Of a stretch of 6,924 nucleotides of DNA, positions 1 through 6,356 are shown in pieces. A program made the translations under genes and the position numbers. Every line of letters begins with the position of its first letter. Positions within the stretch are counted from its first letter, which is position 1. The DNA is taken from contig CALYTD010000060.1 of assembly GCA_945486445.1 (NCBI GenBank), forward strand, positions 1-6,924, in the 5' to 3' direction. Below the pieces are notes generated by a model that saw nothing but the letters and a program-made list of their open reading frames with translations, was not told the origin of the DNA and ran no database searches. The stretch is from an uncultured Prevotellaceae bacterium. Lineage in GTDB: Bacteria; Bacteroidota; Bacteroidia; Bacteroidales; Bacteroidaceae.

Positions 1-435
1 GAGTGTTTTGAAAAAGCCACCCTTGGACCGCAGGAGCCTGCTGCTGCAATGTACTATAACGATGCCAAACCTGACAAGATATTCTATCAGGGACTGGCTC
101 TGCTGAAACTCGGAAGGCTTAACGAGGCGCATGGCCGCTTCTACAAACTGGTTAACTATGGTAAGAACCACCTCTTTGACAATGTTACGATGGACTATTT
201 CGCTGTCTCTTTGCCCGACTTACAGATATGGGATGGAAGCCTAAACCAATCTAATCGCATACACTGTCTGTTCATGCTTGCTCTTGGTTGCTATGGATTG
301 TCCCTGAGTCCGCAACAGAAGGCCGCAGCGTCAAAGTTTAAGTCGGATTGCATAAAATACTTGACGGAGGCTTCTGCCCTTGATATCAATCATCTTGGGA
401 TATACCAATTCAGGACATTGATGTTGCGTCCGTAG
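1..435 (+). CDS. DUF5107-type TPR protein, C-terminal end (5' end outside window)
   Basis: The reading frame is open from base 1 and ends at TAG 433-435, so this is the last 144 residues of a longer protein; the ATG at 49 is internal, since 16 in-frame codons precede it without a stop. The visible part is helical. It contains a TPR-like segment (FYQGLALLKLGRLNEAHGRF), then a stretch around DYFAVSLPDLQIWD, then HCLFMLALGCYGLSLS and a final helix. This order (yield and length per unit, then an 'xDYFAVSLPD' block) resembles the C-terminus of large DUF5107 proteins of about 1,000 residues, which are common in Bacteroidetes and Actinobacteria near glycosidase genes. That match is from memory of the family. 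Its biochemical function is not established; the adjacent secreted GH2 enzyme suggests a role in carbohydrate use, which is inference. A hairpin follows the stop codon within 8 bases. Confidence 0.7.
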   Translation, partial: ECFEKATLGPQEPAAAMYYNDAKPDKIFYQGLALLKLGRLNEAHGRFYKLVNYGKNHLFDNVTMDYFAVSLPDLQIWDGSLNQSNRIHCLFMLALGCYGLSLSPQQKAAASKFKSDCIKYLTEASALDINHLGIYQFRTLMLRP

Positions 436-442
436 TTCTCTG

Positions 443-478
443 GGGTACAGGTCATAATTATTTATGGCCGTGTAACCC
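443..478 (+). other. Bulged hairpin just after the DUF5107-type gene
   Basis: The inner stem pairs 450-457 (GGTCATAA) with 462-469 (TTATGGCC) around a TTAT loop, with one G-U pair. After a bulged G470, the stem continues with 446-449 to 471-474, and after a bulged A475 with 443-445 to 476-478, giving 15 pairs in all. It starts 7 bases after the stop codon, so it probably marks or protects the 3' end of the upstream transcript. No run of T follows, so it is not a classical intrinsic terminator. Confidence 0.4.
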
Positions 479-636
479 AATCAACTAACGTGAGTTCGGT
501 GAATGAGGAGAAAGTGTATCAGCAACGCCAGAGGTACGATTACCCAGTAAGGCCAGTATGCCAGCAATGGCGTAAATAATTGTCTATGTGAGGTTTAGGT
601 ACTCATCATACAACGCCTTGATGCTCTGTAAAAAAC

Positions 637-724
637 AATCAGCACCTATTTGCCGTGTAATCAGCACCTTTTTGCATTGCAATCAGGCCCTTTTTACAAT
701 GCAATGTGCCGTTTTTTATACAGC
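637..724 (+). repeat. Tandem array of four 22-nt units with flanking inverted ends
   Basis: Four contiguous 22-base units lie at 637-658, 659-680, 681-702 and 703-724. The first three start with AATCAG, followed by CACC or GCCC, a T-rich centre and a TGC-rich end; the fourth is degenerate (AATGTGCCG then a T run). The block is bracketed by GTAAAAAAC (628-636) and its near-inverse GTTTTTTATAC (711-721). A 7-base inverted pair, CATTGCA (675-681) and TGCAATG (700-706), lies inside. The units abut with no spacers. The same unit family recurs at 4066-4131, on the other side of the GH2 gene. This is probably an interspersed non-coding repeat of the genome; its function is unknown. Confidence 0.75.
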
Positions 725-859
725 AAGGAGATTGTACATGAAAAGGTTTGCACCGTCATACATTCAACAACCTGTTCTCCTTACGGATGGCATTTCACTG
801 AAGTCACGTTAAGACAACTCTTTCTTTTGGCCTATTTATGAGCCTATTTCCAACAGAAA

Positions 860-3800
860 ATGCAAAACCATAAAAAAATATCTATGAGAAGATTACAAAC
901 AACAACGCTGTTATGCTTTGCCATACTTTTAACGTTGGCAGTAAGGTCACAGTCAACCATTGACCTGAAAGGTGAGTGGCAGTTCCGCATTGACCGTGAC
1001 GGAGTGGGAGAGACAGAAGGCTGGTATAATGCCGATACGCCCTTCTCTGAAACAATACTGTTGCCTGCCTCCATGCCGCAACGCATGAAAGGCGATGACA
1101 TCAGCGTCAATACCAAGTGGGTAGGAGCGCTGTATGACTCCAGTTATTTCCATAATCCCTTTATGGAGAAGTACCGCCACCAGGGCAAGGAAATGAAGCT
1201 CCCCTTCTTCCTTACACCTGACAAACACTATGTTGGCAAGGCATGGTATAAAAAAAACGTAACCATACCGGCAGGAAGTAAGACTGATTACACCCTGTAT
1301 CTTGAGCGTCCGCACATTGCTACCACCGTTTGGGTAAACGGAAACAAGATTGCTGGCGGCGACAACTATCCTTCTTCTGGTAGCCATATGCGCAATTCAC
1401 TTTCTGTACCACACGTTTTCCACCTTGGTAACACACTGCGTCCAGGCGAAAATACCATAGCCATTTGTGTGGATAATGACCCCATGGTAGCCAATGTAGG
1501 GCAGGACTCACATTCCATAACAGACCAGACACAGGGCGATTGGAACGGCATTGTGGGCAGAATAGAGTTAATGCCTACTCCATATATATATAAGGTGAAG
1601 GTATTTCCAGATATAGATAGCCGCAAGGCAGTGGTAAAACTGATGCTGAAAGGATTACCCATTAGCGACAAATCAGCAACTGTTACACTTAGTGCAGAAT
1701 CCTTCAATACTGCCAAACGACACATCGTGGTCAGTGACCCAGTGAAGGTTTCTCTCGGCAATGGAGCCCCCGTGCCAGTGGAGATAAGCCTCGACATGGG
1801 TGACGATATGCTGCTTTGGGACGAATTCTGCCCACAGATGTATCGTCTTAACGTTGAAGTGAAGAGCAAGAACTGTGCTACTACTGCCGAAACTTATTTT
1901 GGTATGCGCAAGATTGAGATACGCGGCAGCGATTTTTATGTCAACAATCGCCACGTACAGTTACGTGGTACGGTAGAGAACTGCTGCTTCCCTCTTACGG
2001 GTTATCCTCCCACCGACCTTGACTCGTGGCTAAAACTCTATGAGACTTGTAAGAAGTGGGGACTTAATCATGTGCGTTTCCATTCCTATTGTCCGCCTGA
2101 GGCAGCCTTTCTTGCAGCCGACCTGACAGGAATTTACATACAACCAGAGGGCCCATCATGGCCTAATCACGGTGTGCGTCTTGGCAGGGGGGAGTATATA
2201 GACACATATCTCTTGGACGAAAGTATGCGCATTGTTGACGAATACGGCAACCACCCATCCTTCTGTTTCTTCGCCTTTGGCAATGAACCCGCTGGAAATT
2301 GGGTAAAATGGTGTAATGAAAAAGTCCCTTTGATGAAGCAATACGACTCCCGACACCTTTACTGTGGCTTCTCCGTTGGTGGCGGATGGGCATGGCAACC
2401 CAAGTCAGAGTTCGCGGTAAAGGCAGGTGCTCGCGGTCTGGCTTCATGGAATAACAAGGCTCCTGAGTCCACATTTAATTTCAAAGACAATATAACCACC
2501 TACCGAGGAAAGGATATGCCCGGCACGCCTATAACCGTTCCATTTGTCAGTCATGAGACGGGACAGTGGTGTGTATTCCCTAATTTCGCTGAGATAGGTA
2601 AGTACACAGGTGTTAATAAGGCACGTAACTTTGAGATATTCCGTGACCTTTTGAAGGCCAATGGCATGGAAAGTCGTGGTCATGAGTTTATGATGGCGTC
2701 AGGAAGGTTGCAGGCTCTGTGTTACAAATATGAGTTAGAACGCCATCTGCGCACCCCAAGTTATGACGGATTCCAACTCCTTGCCCTCAATGATTACAGT
2801 GGACAGGGCTCTGCCATAGTAGGGCTTACCGATGTCTTCTTTGCTGAAAAGGGATATATCACGGCCCCGGAGTTTCGCGAATTTTGCTCACCAATAGTGC
2901 CGTTGGCAAAGATAACGAAGTTCACCTATACGGACAAGGAGACCTTTGAGGCTGACATAGAGTTGTCACAATTCTCTGCTGACAGCATAACCACTGTCAC
3001 CCCACATTGGGAGATACGCCGTGAGCCAACGAAACAGGGTGACTTAATGCTCCTAAACCTTGATGCGCCATACGCTGAGGGCAACCTCATTACACGCTCA
3101 CTACCCATAGGACAGAATATCCCACTCGGCAAAATCAGCGTGCCACTCGACAAAATTACAAAGGCAGGGAAATACACTCTCACCGTCACCATACCCGGAA
3201 CAGAAGCCCGTAATCACTGGGACTTCTGGGTATATCCTGAGGATGAGGCACCAATGCCAAAGACAAAGGCCGCTAAGCGCAAAGGGGCTATGATGGTAGG
3301 AGATATTCTTGTTACTGATACCATAGACAAACAGGCGCAGAAAATACTGCGTAAGGGTGGTAAGGTGCTGCTTCTTGCTGCTGGTAAGGTGACCTATGGC
3401 AAGGAGGTAAAGCAATACTTCACCCCCGTATTCTGGAATACTTCATGGTTTAAGATGCGCCCACCGCACACTACGGGACTATATATCGAGAGTGCACACC
3501 CTATCTTCTCGCAATTCCCTACGGACTATCACAGCGACCTTCAATGGTGGGAACTTGTCAACAAGGCGCAGGTTATGCAGTTTACAGACTTCCCCGCTGA
3601 CTTCCAACCGCTTGTGCAGAGCATTGACACGTGGTTTGTTTCAAGGAAGATTGGTATGCTTTTTGAGGCCAATGTAGGCAAGGGTAAGGTTGTTATGACC
3701 ACTATGGACCTCTCAACTGACCTTGACAAACGCCTCGTAGCACGCCAGATGCGCCGCTCTATCATACACTATATGCAGTCAGAAGCTTTCCGGCCGCAGT

Positions 3801-3907
3801 GGGATATACCGCAGGAACGCATAGAAGAACTATTCACTAAGGTGGCGGGTGAGGTGAATATGTACACCAATGACTCGCCAGATGAACTGAAACCAAAGTT
3901 GAAGTAA
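860..3907 (+). CDS. Secreted glycoside hydrolase family 2 protein (exo-glycosidase, substrate unknown)
   Basis: This 1,015-residue protein is a retaining exo-glycosidase of the beta-galactosidase/beta-glucuronidase superfamily, predicted to act in the periplasm or at the cell surface. A signal peptide spans about residues 1-31 (basic KK and RR, hydrophobic core LLCFAILLTLAV, cleavage near RSQ). A jelly-roll sugar-binding domain covers about 35-240, an Ig-like sandwich 242-350 and a TIM barrel 360-670. The acid/base is most likely Glu476 in FAFGNEP. The nucleophile is most likely Glu566 in VSHETGQW; the 90-residue separation fits GH2. A beta-sandwich (about 688-805) and an alpha/beta domain resembling class I glutamine-amidotransferase folds (about 816-980) follow. 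Linkage and sugar specificity cannot be read from the sequence. The ATG at 884 (residue 9), preceded by an A-rich tract, is an equally plausible start that keeps the whole signal peptide. The gene ends in a strong terminator and appears monocistronic. Confidence 0.9.
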   Translation: MQNHKKISMRRLQTTTLLCFAILLTLAVRSQSTIDLKGEWQFRIDRDGVGETEGWYNADTPFSETILLPASMPQRMKGDDISVNTKWVGALYDSSYFHNPFMEKYRHQGKEMKLPFFLTPDKHYVGKAWYKKNVTIPAGSKTDYTLYLERPHIATTVWVNGNKIAGGDNYPSSGSHMRNSLSVPHVFHLGNTLRPGENTIAICVDNDPMVANVGQDSHSITDQTQGDWNGIVGRIELMPTPYIYKVKVFPDIDSRKAVVKLMLKGLPISDKSATVTLSAESFNTAKRHIVVSDPVKVSLGNGAPVPVEISLDMGDDMLLWDEFCPQMYRLNVEVKSKNCATTAETYFGMRKIEIRGSDFYVNNRHVQLRGTVENCCFPLTGYPPTDLDSWLKLYETCKKWGLNHVRFHSYCPPEAAFLAADLTGIYIQPEGPSWPNHGVRLGRGEYIDTYLLDESMRIVDEYGNHPSFCFFAFGNEPAGNWVKWCNEKVPLMKQYDSRHLYCGFSVGGGWAWQPKSEFAVKAGARGLASWNNKAPESTFNFKDNITTYRGKDMPGTPITVPFVSHETGQWCVFPNFAEIGKYTGVNKARNFEIFRDLLKANGMESRGHEFMMASGRLQALCYKYELERHLRTPSYDGFQLLALNDYSGQGSAIVGLTDVFFAEKGYITAPEFREFCSPIVPLAKITKFTYTDKETFEADIELSQFSADSITTVTPHWEIRREPTKQGDLMLLNLDAPYAEGNLITRSLPIGQNIPLGKISVPLDKITKAGKYTLTVTIPGTEARNHWDFWVYPEDEAPMPKTKAAKRKGAMMVGDILVTDTIDKQAQKILRKGGKVLLLAAGKVTYGKEVKQYFTPVFWNTSWFKMRPPHTTGLYIESAHPIFSQFPTDYHSDLQWWELVNKAQVMQFTDFPADFQPLVQSIDTWFVSRKIGMLFEANVGKGKVVMTTMDLSTDLDKRLVARQMRRSIIHYMQSEAFRPQWDIPQERIEELFTKVAGEVNMYTNDSPDELKPKLK

Positions 3908-3935
3908 CATCTTTTTTCAGACAAATATGTTTCCT

Positions 3936-3983
3936 TCCGCCGTGATACGCTTTACAAATGCGTGTTATGGCGGATTTCTTTTT
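3936..3983 (+). terminator. Intrinsic terminator of the GH2 gene
   Basis: The arms 3936-3950 and 3960-3974 pair along all 15 positions (three of them G-U) around a 9-base loop, and TTTCTTTTT follows at 3975-3983. It starts 29 bases after the GH2 stop codon. This is the clearest terminator in the window and separates the GH2 gene from the downstream cluster. Confidence 0.88.
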
Positions 3984-3994
3984 GTGTTGGTATT

Positions 3995-4031
3995 CCGATT
4001 ATGCTAAACATAGTCGGTGGTCACCATGACC
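3995..4031. other. Two small hairpins behind the GH2 terminator
   Basis: CCGATTATG (3995-4003) pairs with CATAGTCGG (4009-4017), with one G-U pair and a CTAAA loop. GGTCA (4019-4023) pairs with TGACC (4027-4031) around CCA. No T tract follows either. They may be decay or pausing structures, or chance; no function is assigned. Confidence 0.35.
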
Positions 4032-4063
4032 TGCAAACGTATATGTGGCAATCTTATGCTTTT

Positions 4064-4131
4064 GTAAACAGCACCTGATAACCGAGAAATCAGCGCCTTA
4101 TTACATGGTAATCAGGTGCTGTTTGTATTGT
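4064..4131 (+). repeat. Second 22-nt repeat element, three units forming a large inverted repeat
   Basis: Three contiguous 22-base units lie at 4066-4087, 4088-4109 and 4110-4131. The first begins AAACAGCACC, the second AATCAGCGCC and the third AATCAGGTGCTG. The outer arms 4066-4083 (AAACAGCACCTGATAACC) and 4107-4124 (GGTAATCAGGTGCTGTTT) are inverted repeats with one mismatch in 18, around a 23-base centre holding most of the middle unit. The unit length, the AATCAGC(A/G)CC core and the inverted last unit match the array at 637-724. An RNA copy could form a long stem-loop followed by a moderately T-rich stretch, so a back-up terminator role is possible. Confidence 0.78.
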
Positions 4132-4164
4132 TGTTATTTCATAATCCCCGTATAGAAGGCAGTC

Positions 4165-4344
4165 ATGAAACAGCCACAGAGAGTAGAAATCAGGTTGGAA
4201 GTGACTTTTTTAACGTCAATACTGCTGTTAATAGTGTTATTTTTATTAATTTTGCAGCGGGTATTCAATGAATACGTACATTCTTATTGTATGGATAAGG
4301 GTATGAGGTATCAAGACGTTATTGACAGACTACACGCAGGATAA
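4165..4344 (+). CDS. Small single-pass membrane protein, 59 residues, unknown function
   Basis: This ATG-started ORF of 59 codons ends at TAA 4342-4344. AAGG at 4156-4159 lies five bases before the ATG and is a reasonable ribosome binding site. The protein has a short basic N-terminus (KQPQR), one strongly hydrophobic segment at about residues 14-30 (FLTSILLLIVLFLLIL), and a charged C-terminal tail of about 29 residues containing one Cys. By the positive-inside rule the orientation is ambiguous, because charges occur on both sides. No family was recognised. Its last 23 bases overlap the next ORF in another frame, which suggests translational coupling or a decayed junction. It could instead be a chance ORF, but the continuous hydrophobic run makes this less likely. 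Confidence 0.5.
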   Translation: MKQPQRVEIRLEVTFLTSILLLIVLFLLILQRVFNEYVHSYCMDKGMRYQDVIDRLHAG

Positions 4345-4576
4345 CGACCTGTGGATAGCCCTTCAAGACTATCAGCATGAGGACAGGGAGACGCTGGTGA
4401 TGCTGTTAAATCTGTACAACCAGCATATCTGTCACGTTATCAGCTCTGTTGACGAGACAAAATTGGAGAATTATTGGGTTGATTATGAGGGTTGTCGTGT
4501 GACGCTTGATGACATGATTTGTGGATATGTCAACCATCTGAATCTGCATATCGGGCAGATACATGAACTGTTGTAA
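4322..4576 (+). pseudogene. C-terminal half of a DinB-like protein, 5' truncated
   Basis: The 84 residues resemble the second half of DinB superfamily proteins (four-helix metal-binding proteins of about 150-170 residues). The helix LVMLLNLYNQHICHVI, a VTLDDMI segment and the closing YVNHLNLHIGQI with its HxxxH spacing are family hallmarks from memory. The N-terminal half, which normally provides the first metal-binding His, is absent: an in-frame TGA at 4304-4306 stops the frame upstream, and the frame before it encodes the membrane ORF instead. The only early start is TTG at 4322; the first in-frame ATG is codon 27, inside the fold. It is therefore probably a gene remnant, although a coupled small protein starting at TTG cannot be excluded. 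It ends 18 bases before the DUF3237 gene. Confidence 0.55.
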
Positions 4577-4594
4577 AACGAATAGAAACGGAAT

Positions 4595-5113
4595 ATGAGA
4601 AAAAAACTTTTTCTTGCCATTATTGCTATGCTGTGTGTATGTACCTCCCACGCACAGCATGTCTCACCGAAAGCGGCAACGCCACAGATGGAGTTTGTGA
4701 TGCAACTGAACGTAACGCTCGGAAAGGCTTACTCCGTGGGAGAGACACAGGCTGGCAAACGTCAGGTGGTTCCTATCACTGGCGGTTCGTTTGAAGGGCC
4801 GCTGTTACGTGGCACGATAATCAATGGCGGTGCAGACTACCAACTTGTCAGTTCTGACGGGAATCGTTCTACTCTTGAAGCAATTTACTCTGTCAGGACT
4901 GATGACGGGGTGTACATCCACGTTCGAAACCAGGGGATAGTGTATTCAGGGAAGGACCATACGGGGAATGAGATTTTCTACTTCAAGGCAGCGCCAAGGT
5001 TTGAGGCACCAATGGACAGTAAATACTCTTGGTTAAACAATGCTATCTTTGTCTGTTCACCATCTTTCGGCACACCAGGAACTATTACGCTCGATGTGTG
5101 GATGGTGAAATAA
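4595..5113 (+). CDS. Secreted DUF3237 (UPF0311) family protein
   Basis: This 172-residue protein begins with a clear signal peptide (MRKKLFLAIIAMLCVCTSHA, cleavage probably at SHA/Q). The mature part matches the DUF3237 pattern along its length: VVPITGGSFEGPLLRGTI, then NGGADYQLVSSDG, then RTDDGVYIHVRNQG, FKAAPRFEAP and YSWLNNAIFV. The family is a small beta-barrel of about 150 residues with no established activity. Family members are usually cytoplasmic or unassigned, so export here is worth noting. The ATG is preceded by A-rich sequence typical of Bacteroidetes starts and lies 18 bases after the DinB-like fragment, so the two are probably co-transcribed. No clear plus-strand terminator with a T tract follows. 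Confidence 0.85.
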   Translation: MRKKLFLAIIAMLCVCTSHAQHVSPKAATPQMEFVMQLNVTLGKAYSVGETQAGKRQVVPITGGSFEGPLLRGTIINGGADYQLVSSDGNRSTLEAIYSVRTDDGVYIHVRNQGIVYSGKDHTGNEIFYFKAAPRFEAPMDSKYSWLNNAIFVCSPSFGTPGTITLDVWMVK

Positions 5114-5149
5114 TGCGAGTTTCAGGGTATAGTAAGACATGGATTTAGT

Positions 5150-5182
5150 CCCCTCGTTCGCTCTGTTAGCGTAGAGTAGGGG
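5150..5182. other. Imperfect hairpin between convergent genes
   Basis: CCCCTC at 5150-5155 pairs with GAG and GGG at 5174-5181 across a TA bulge, and CGCT (5159-5162) pairs with AGCG (5168-5171) around CTGTT. It lies 36 bases after the DUF3237 stop. No T tract follows on the plus strand, so it is only a weak candidate for ending that transcript. Confidence 0.3.
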
Positions 5183-5186
5183 CAAG

Positions 5187-5224
5187 AAAAAAGCAAGAAG
5201 ATGCCTTAACGGTATCCTCTTGCT
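5187..5224 (-). terminator. folD: Intrinsic terminator for the ffh-folD transcript
   Basis: The arms 5192-5205 and 5211-5224 pair at 13 of 14 positions on the minus strand (one G-U, one A-C mismatch) around a 5-base loop. On the minus strand six T residues follow (complement of A5187-5192). It lies about 120 bases beyond the folD stop codon. On the plus strand the same hairpin lacks a T tract, so it acts mainly for the minus-strand genes. Confidence 0.8.
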
Positions 5225-5345
5225 TATAAGAAGTAGGTTTACTCTTTGTCAAACCGTGGTTATATTATAAACCTTATGGTCATAACAAAGGGCAGATTTA
5301 TATACAGCCCTATTGCTCTGTTATTGTAAGTAAGGTTATGACTCT

Positions 5346-6224
5346 TTACTTGTAGTATTCTTTTTTGCCAGCAGCAAGGGTGTTTTTCATCAGTGAGCAG
5401 ATGGTCATTGGCCCTACACCTCCTGGCACGGGGGTAATGAATGAGCATTTTTCTGCAACATTGGCGAAGTCCACATCACCTGAAAGACGGAAGCCACTCT
5501 TACGTGTAGCGTCGGGAACACGTGTTGTGCCCACGTCAATTATTACAGCCCCGCTCTTTACCATGTCTGCTGTGACAAAGCCAGGGCGGCCTATTGCTGC
5601 TATTATGATGTCTGCTTCACGACATTCCTTCTTTAAGTCTGCGGAGTGTGAGTGGCAGACTGTCACCGTAGCGTCACCATATTCCTTTTGCATCATGAGC
5701 TGGGCCATTGGCTTACCAACAATGTTTGAACGTCCAAGCACAACGCATTTCTTGCCAGAGGTATCAACATTGTAGCGTTTTAACAGCGTGATGATGCCAA
5801 GGGGAGTAGCGGAGATGAAGCAGGGGAGGCCTATTGCCATGCGGCCTACGTTGATGGGGTGGAAGCCGTCAACGTCTTTGCGATAATCTATGGCTTCTAT
5901 AACCTTTTGCTCGTTGATGTGCTTTGGAAGTGGCAGTTGTACGATAAACCCGTCAATGTCGTCATCATTGTTTAGTTTGTCAACACATTTTAGGAGTTCT
6001 TCCTCTGTTACATCTTCCTCATAACGTATTAGAGTGCTCTTGAAACCACAGGCTTCACAGGCGAGAACCTTGTTCTTTACGTAGGTTTCAGAACCACCGT
6101 CGTGTCCTACAAGAACTGCTGCAAGGTGTGGTTGCTTTCCTCCTGCCGCAATGATGGATTTTACTTCTTCCGCTATTTCGGCCTTAATGGCCGCTGCGGT
6201 TGCTTTTCCGTCTATTAGTTGCAT
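5346..6224 (-). CDS. folD: Bifunctional methylenetetrahydrofolate dehydrogenase/cyclohydrolase FolD
   Basis: FolD is a cytoplasmic enzyme that oxidises 5,10-methylene-tetrahydrofolate with NADP+ and hydrolyses the methenyl product to 10-formyl-tetrahydrofolate, supplying one-carbon units for purines and initiator tRNA. The protein is 292 residues, a normal length. Seen in order: the catalytic motif SETYVKNK (Tyr48, Lys52), QLPLP (Gln96), KDVDGFHP (116-123), the cofactor-binding loop [12 protein letters not shown] (161-172), and the signature [10 protein letters not shown] (265-274). All expected active-site residues are present. The ATG at 6222-6224 is preceded by A/T-rich sequence with AGGAG further upstream. 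ffh lies upstream on the same strand with a 132-base gap containing no obvious terminator, so the two may be co-transcribed. Confidence 0.98.
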   Translation of the reverse strand: MQLIDGKATAAAIKAEIAEEVKSIIAAGGKQPHLAAVLVGHDGGSETYVKNKVLACEACGFKSTLIRYEEDVTEEELLKCVDKLNNDDDIDGFIVQLPLPKHINEQKVIEAIDYRKDVDGFHPINVGRMAIGLPCFISATPLGIITLLKRYNVDTSGKKCVVLGRSNIVGKPMAQLMMQKEYGDATVTVCHSHSADLKKECREADIIIAAIGRPGFVTADMVKSGAVIIDVGTTRVPDATRKSGFRLSGDVDFANVAEKCSFITPVPGGVGPMTICSLMKNTLAAGKKEYYK

Positions 6225-6356
6225 GATTATATTTTAATTGAAAGTTTACTCCTGCCATTGCCAGATTGTTTTTTTCTTCACATTGGAAGCGGTAGAACCG
6301 ATTACTTGTTATGGCAAGCGACAGAACTTAGTAGTTTGACCGTTTGGGCGTTTTAC

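Larger units (their letters stand above)
436..859. other. Intergenic region upstream of the GH2 gene
   Basis: This 424-base gap contains the hairpin at 443-478 and the 22-nt repeat array at 637-724. It also has a 24-codon plus-strand ORF (738-812) with an AAGGAG at 725-730, and a minus-strand stretch (485-636) that reads like a hydrophobic protein fragment broken by a stop. No convincing Bacteroidetes promoter (TTTG about 19-21 bases before TAnnTTTG) was found in front of the GH2 gene. The closest -7-like string, TATTTATG at 833-840, lacks a correctly spaced upstream element. No tRNA or other structured RNA was recognised. Confidence 0.6.

Noticed and set aside
637..724. CRISPR array
   Set aside because: The 22-base units are contiguous with no spacers, are few and diverged, and there are no cas genes in the window.
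588..812. 74-residue plus-strand ORF across the repeat array
   Set aside because: Its first two thirds merely translate the 22-nt repeats; only the sub-ORF from 738 has a plausible start.
833..840. Promoter -7 element TATTTATG before the GH2 gene
   Set aside because: It differs from the consensus, the only nearby TTTG (826-829) is three bases away, and the implied transcript would have almost no leader.
953..1869. Several minus-strand ORFs of 70-167 residues within the GH2 gene
   Set aside because: They are antisense shadows of a well-supported 1,015-codon gene with intact domains.
4247..4254. Bacteroidetes -7 promoter element TAATTTTG
   Set aside because: It matches TAnnTTTG but has no correctly spaced TTTG upstream and lies inside the hydrophobic codons (L-I-L) of the 59-residue membrane ORF.
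5260..5448. 62-residue minus-strand ORF at the end of folD
   Set aside because: It overlaps the folD C-terminus in another frame and lacks a recognisable start context or domain.
5365..5775. 136-residue plus-strand ORF
   Set aside because: It is antisense to folD, whose frame carries every family motif; no similarity is recognisable.
6225..6356. Terminator or separate promoter between ffh and folD
   Set aside because: Only a short CGGT/ACCG hairpin without a T tract is present, and no convincing promoter pair was seen, so neither is claimed.
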